Assembly: GCA_949289565.1 (NCBI GenBank)
Contig: CASEOO010000045.1
Span: forward strand, 29,584 to 93,583
DNA length: 64,000 bases
Source: an uncultured Bacteroidales bacterium
GTDB taxonomy: Bacteria > Bacteroidota > Bacteroidia > Bacteroidales > UBA932
Direction of reading: 5' to 3'
Shown here: piece after piece, positions 62,496 to 64,000 of the stretch
Layout: each line of letters starts with the position of its first letter
How positions within the stretch are numbered: the first letter of the stretch is position 1
The notes under the pieces: generated by a model
What the model was told of the DNA's origin: nothing
The model's database searches: none
What the model saw: only the letters and a program-made list of their open reading frames with translations
Position numbers and translations under genes: made by a program

Positions 62496-63872
62496 CTACT
62501 CCTGATAAAACAGAAGTGTGCCCCATCCGATCTGGTCGAAATTTGCAGTCGTCTCCGCTCCGTCCTTATTGTTATATCTGCTGTCTCCTGCCCCGCAGTC
62601 TCCCGTCAGCTCCCCGTCTGTGTGTCGAAGCTGTTCGGCGAATTGCTTTGTATAATGCAATTGCTTGTCACTCAGTCCTTCAGACTTGTAGTGGCTGTAG
62701 ATCAGGTCCCAGCACGGACGGATGGTTCCACGTCCGTCAGAAGACACAGCCGTATGTATGGCGCCGTGTGTCTGGTTCCGGCATTCGCAACCAGTGCAAT
62801 AGCTGTATTCGGTGAACGGCATTTCTACAGTCGGATAAGGATTGCTGTTGTACATCGCAGTGTATTCGAACATCGAAAGCACTAAATTGTCCTCCATGCC
62901 CCAGAAATCGATGCCGATATTCCATGCCATCTGGCACAATTCGGCACAGACGGCAGAAACGAGAGTTGCATGTCCCTGGTCTCGTCCGGACTCCATACAT
63001 TGTGCTATAGGGGTCGATGACAGGCCGGCAGGGTCTGAAACCGGGGCATAAGGGATCATGTTGTGCAAGGCCCCGCTGCCTTCGCCCTCGCGGAACTGCC
63101 GGTAAACGTATGTTATCATTTCCGGATTTTCCGTGTAAATTCCGATGGCGAGAATGGATGCGAGGTTCGCCAGCTCCCAGTTCGACCAATAGTGGAGGTT
63201 GCATACATTTGTGCCGCCGTGCGAATCGATAAATCCTTTGTTTATGGAATACCATACATCGATAAGCCACTGTCTGAATGCGTTTTGGTCGGCCTCGGCC
63301 CATCCGTCATAGTCGCGGAGAAGTTCTGCGGCATTGGCGAACTGATAGCCCTGGAATCCGGCTGCAAGATTGAAGTCAGCATCGTTGGAAGTAATCTTTT
63401 TACATGTAGCAGCCCAGTCGTTGAGAATCTTCACAGCTGTGGTCGCATAATCCGTGTCTCCGGAAATCTGGTAGCGGAGAGCCAGTTCGAAAGCCGCCGC
63501 GGCATCCCGACCGGCATTGAGTACATTCTGGCTGCTTACTCCGGTTCCGGTAGGATCGCCACGGACAAGTATTTCCACTGGATTTGCCGTATATCCTTTT
63601 ACGGCATATTTGCTGTTGCAAAGCTCCAGCCAGCATTTGTATGCGGGGTCGGTCTCATCAGCAGCTGCAACTGCCGCTTTTGCCCTGTTGATGTCATCCA
63701 TTGTCACATAAGCGCACGGATGGTTGAATTCGTAAGTTGTCGGATAGACGAACTCTTCTTCCTCCTCCTTTGGAGTAAGGTCCACCTCGCCTTCATAGAG
63801 GAAGTCGGTGCAGGCTCCGGCACAAATAAGTGCCGGAACTGCAGCCAATATTGTTATCAAAGTCTTTTTCAT
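62496..63872 (-). CDS. Alginate-lyase-family polysaccharide lyase (PL38-like), lipoprotein
   Basis: Encodes 458 residues from ATG 63872 (MKKTLITILAAVPALICAGAC); an in-frame extension to 63977 has no signal-peptide logic. The lipobox AGAC is followed by TDFLYEGE and a Glu-rich linker. The rest is an (alpha/alpha) toroid of the alginate_lyase family. Key motifs are CNLHYWSNWELANLASILAI (Asn/His/Trp), MESGRDQGHATL (the conserved E-x-GRDQGH) and CECRNQTHGAIH. This pattern fits PL38-type glucuronan/uronan lyases better than classical PL5. It acts on uronic-acid chains by beta-elimination at the surface or in the periplasm. It is upstream of the small peptide and fimbrillin-like genes on the same strand. 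The region 63873-64000 before it holds no gene. Confidence 0.83.
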   Translation of the reverse strand: MKKTLITILAAVPALICAGACTDFLYEGEVDLTPKEEEEEFVYPTTYEFNHPCAYVTMDDINRAKAAVAAADETDPAYKCWLELCNSKYAVKGYTANPVEILVRGDPTGTGVSSQNVLNAGRDAAAAFELALRYQISGDTDYATTAVKILNDWAATCKKITSNDADFNLAAGFQGYQFANAAELLRDYDGWAEADQNAFRQWLIDVWYSINKGFIDSHGGTNVCNLHYWSNWELANLASILAIGIYTENPEMITYVYRQFREGEGSGALHNMIPYAPVSDPAGLSSTPIAQCMESGRDQGHATLVSAVCAELCQMAWNIGIDFWGMEDNLVLSMFEYTAMYNSNPYPTVEMPFTEYSYCTGCECRNQTHGAIHTAVSSDGRGTIRPCWDLIYSHYKSEGLSDKQLHYTKQFAEQLRHTDGELTGDCGAGDSRYNNKDGAETTANFDQIGWGTLLFYQE

Positions 63873-64000
63873 GTTTTCTATATCTTTATGATATTCCTTT
63901 TTTCGCTCCAGGAGATTTCTAATTTGCAGGAATTCCTGGAAAAGGACGGCAGAAAGCGAACACCATTGCGCCCGCATAGGGAGGGCCCCATAAAATGGGA

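Noticed and set aside
62347..62526. Longer N-terminus for the second small peptide
   Set aside because: It would begin inside the lyase-family gene and cross two hairpins and the palindrome; the peptide core aligns to the first copy from the later ATG.

Overview
The window looks like the chromosome of a gut-type Bacteroidales bacterium. The evidence is a SusC/SusD pair, a one-protein hybrid two-component sensor (HTCS), GH97, GH127 and GH88 carbohydrate enzymes, fimbrillin-type lipoproteins with Cys followed by charged residues, and TTTG / TAnnTTTG promoter boxes. I cannot fix the genus. I see no rRNA, tRNA, CRISPR array, transposase or integrase.

Layout. (a) 1-2.8 kb: end of a polyol/uronate dehydrogenase gene and a FucP-type sugar transporter. 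(b) 3.5-15.3 kb: a glycan-uptake operon made of a small peptide, two tandem fimbrillin/GLUG lipoproteins, SusC, SusD and a metallo-beta-lactamase-fold lipoprotein. It is followed by GH127, aldose epimerase and GH3 genes (15.5-21 kb). LacI-type palindromes lie upstream of both blocks and suggest one regulon. (c) 21-26.7 kb, minus strand: a CzcCBA/CusCBA metal efflux operon with a histidine-rich periplasmic adaptor. (d) 26.9-37.1 kb: an AT-rich ten-gene run unlike its surroundings. It holds a lipoprotein, an ECF-like sigma factor overlapping a membrane protein with an anti-sigma-like N-terminus, an HExxH peptidase, an AAA+ ATPase, an Hsp70/actin-fold ATPase and four unknown proteins. This is the best candidate for an undescribed system. 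(e) 37.1-43.3 kb, minus strand: a DUF234-type ATPase with a palindromic tandem repeat in front of it, a Fur-family regulator, a small conserved protein, an acyl-CoA synthetase with an XRE-cupin regulator, and an NlpC/P60 hydrolase.

(f) 43.3-58.4 kb: a polysaccharide utilisation locus without its own SusC/D. Six minus-strand enzymes (alpha/beta hydrolase, GH88, GH43, heparinase II/III-like lyase, GH28-like beta-helix, GH97) lie divergent from an HTCS. Lyase plus GH88 implies an acidic, uronate-containing glycan that is cut by elimination, with the unsaturated ends then removed. (g) 58.4-64 kb, minus strand: an SGNH hydrolase, a dispersed hairpin repeat, a DUF4143 ATPase with an inverted repeat in front of it, and a second small-peptide/fimbrillin pair downstream of an alginate-lyase-family enzyme.

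Two themes recur. A small peptide with a PE...EKGF..SG core precedes a fimbrillin-like lipoprotein at both ends of the window. Each of the two AAA-type ATPases with a PD-(D/E)xK-like tail has palindromic DNA just upstream of its start.
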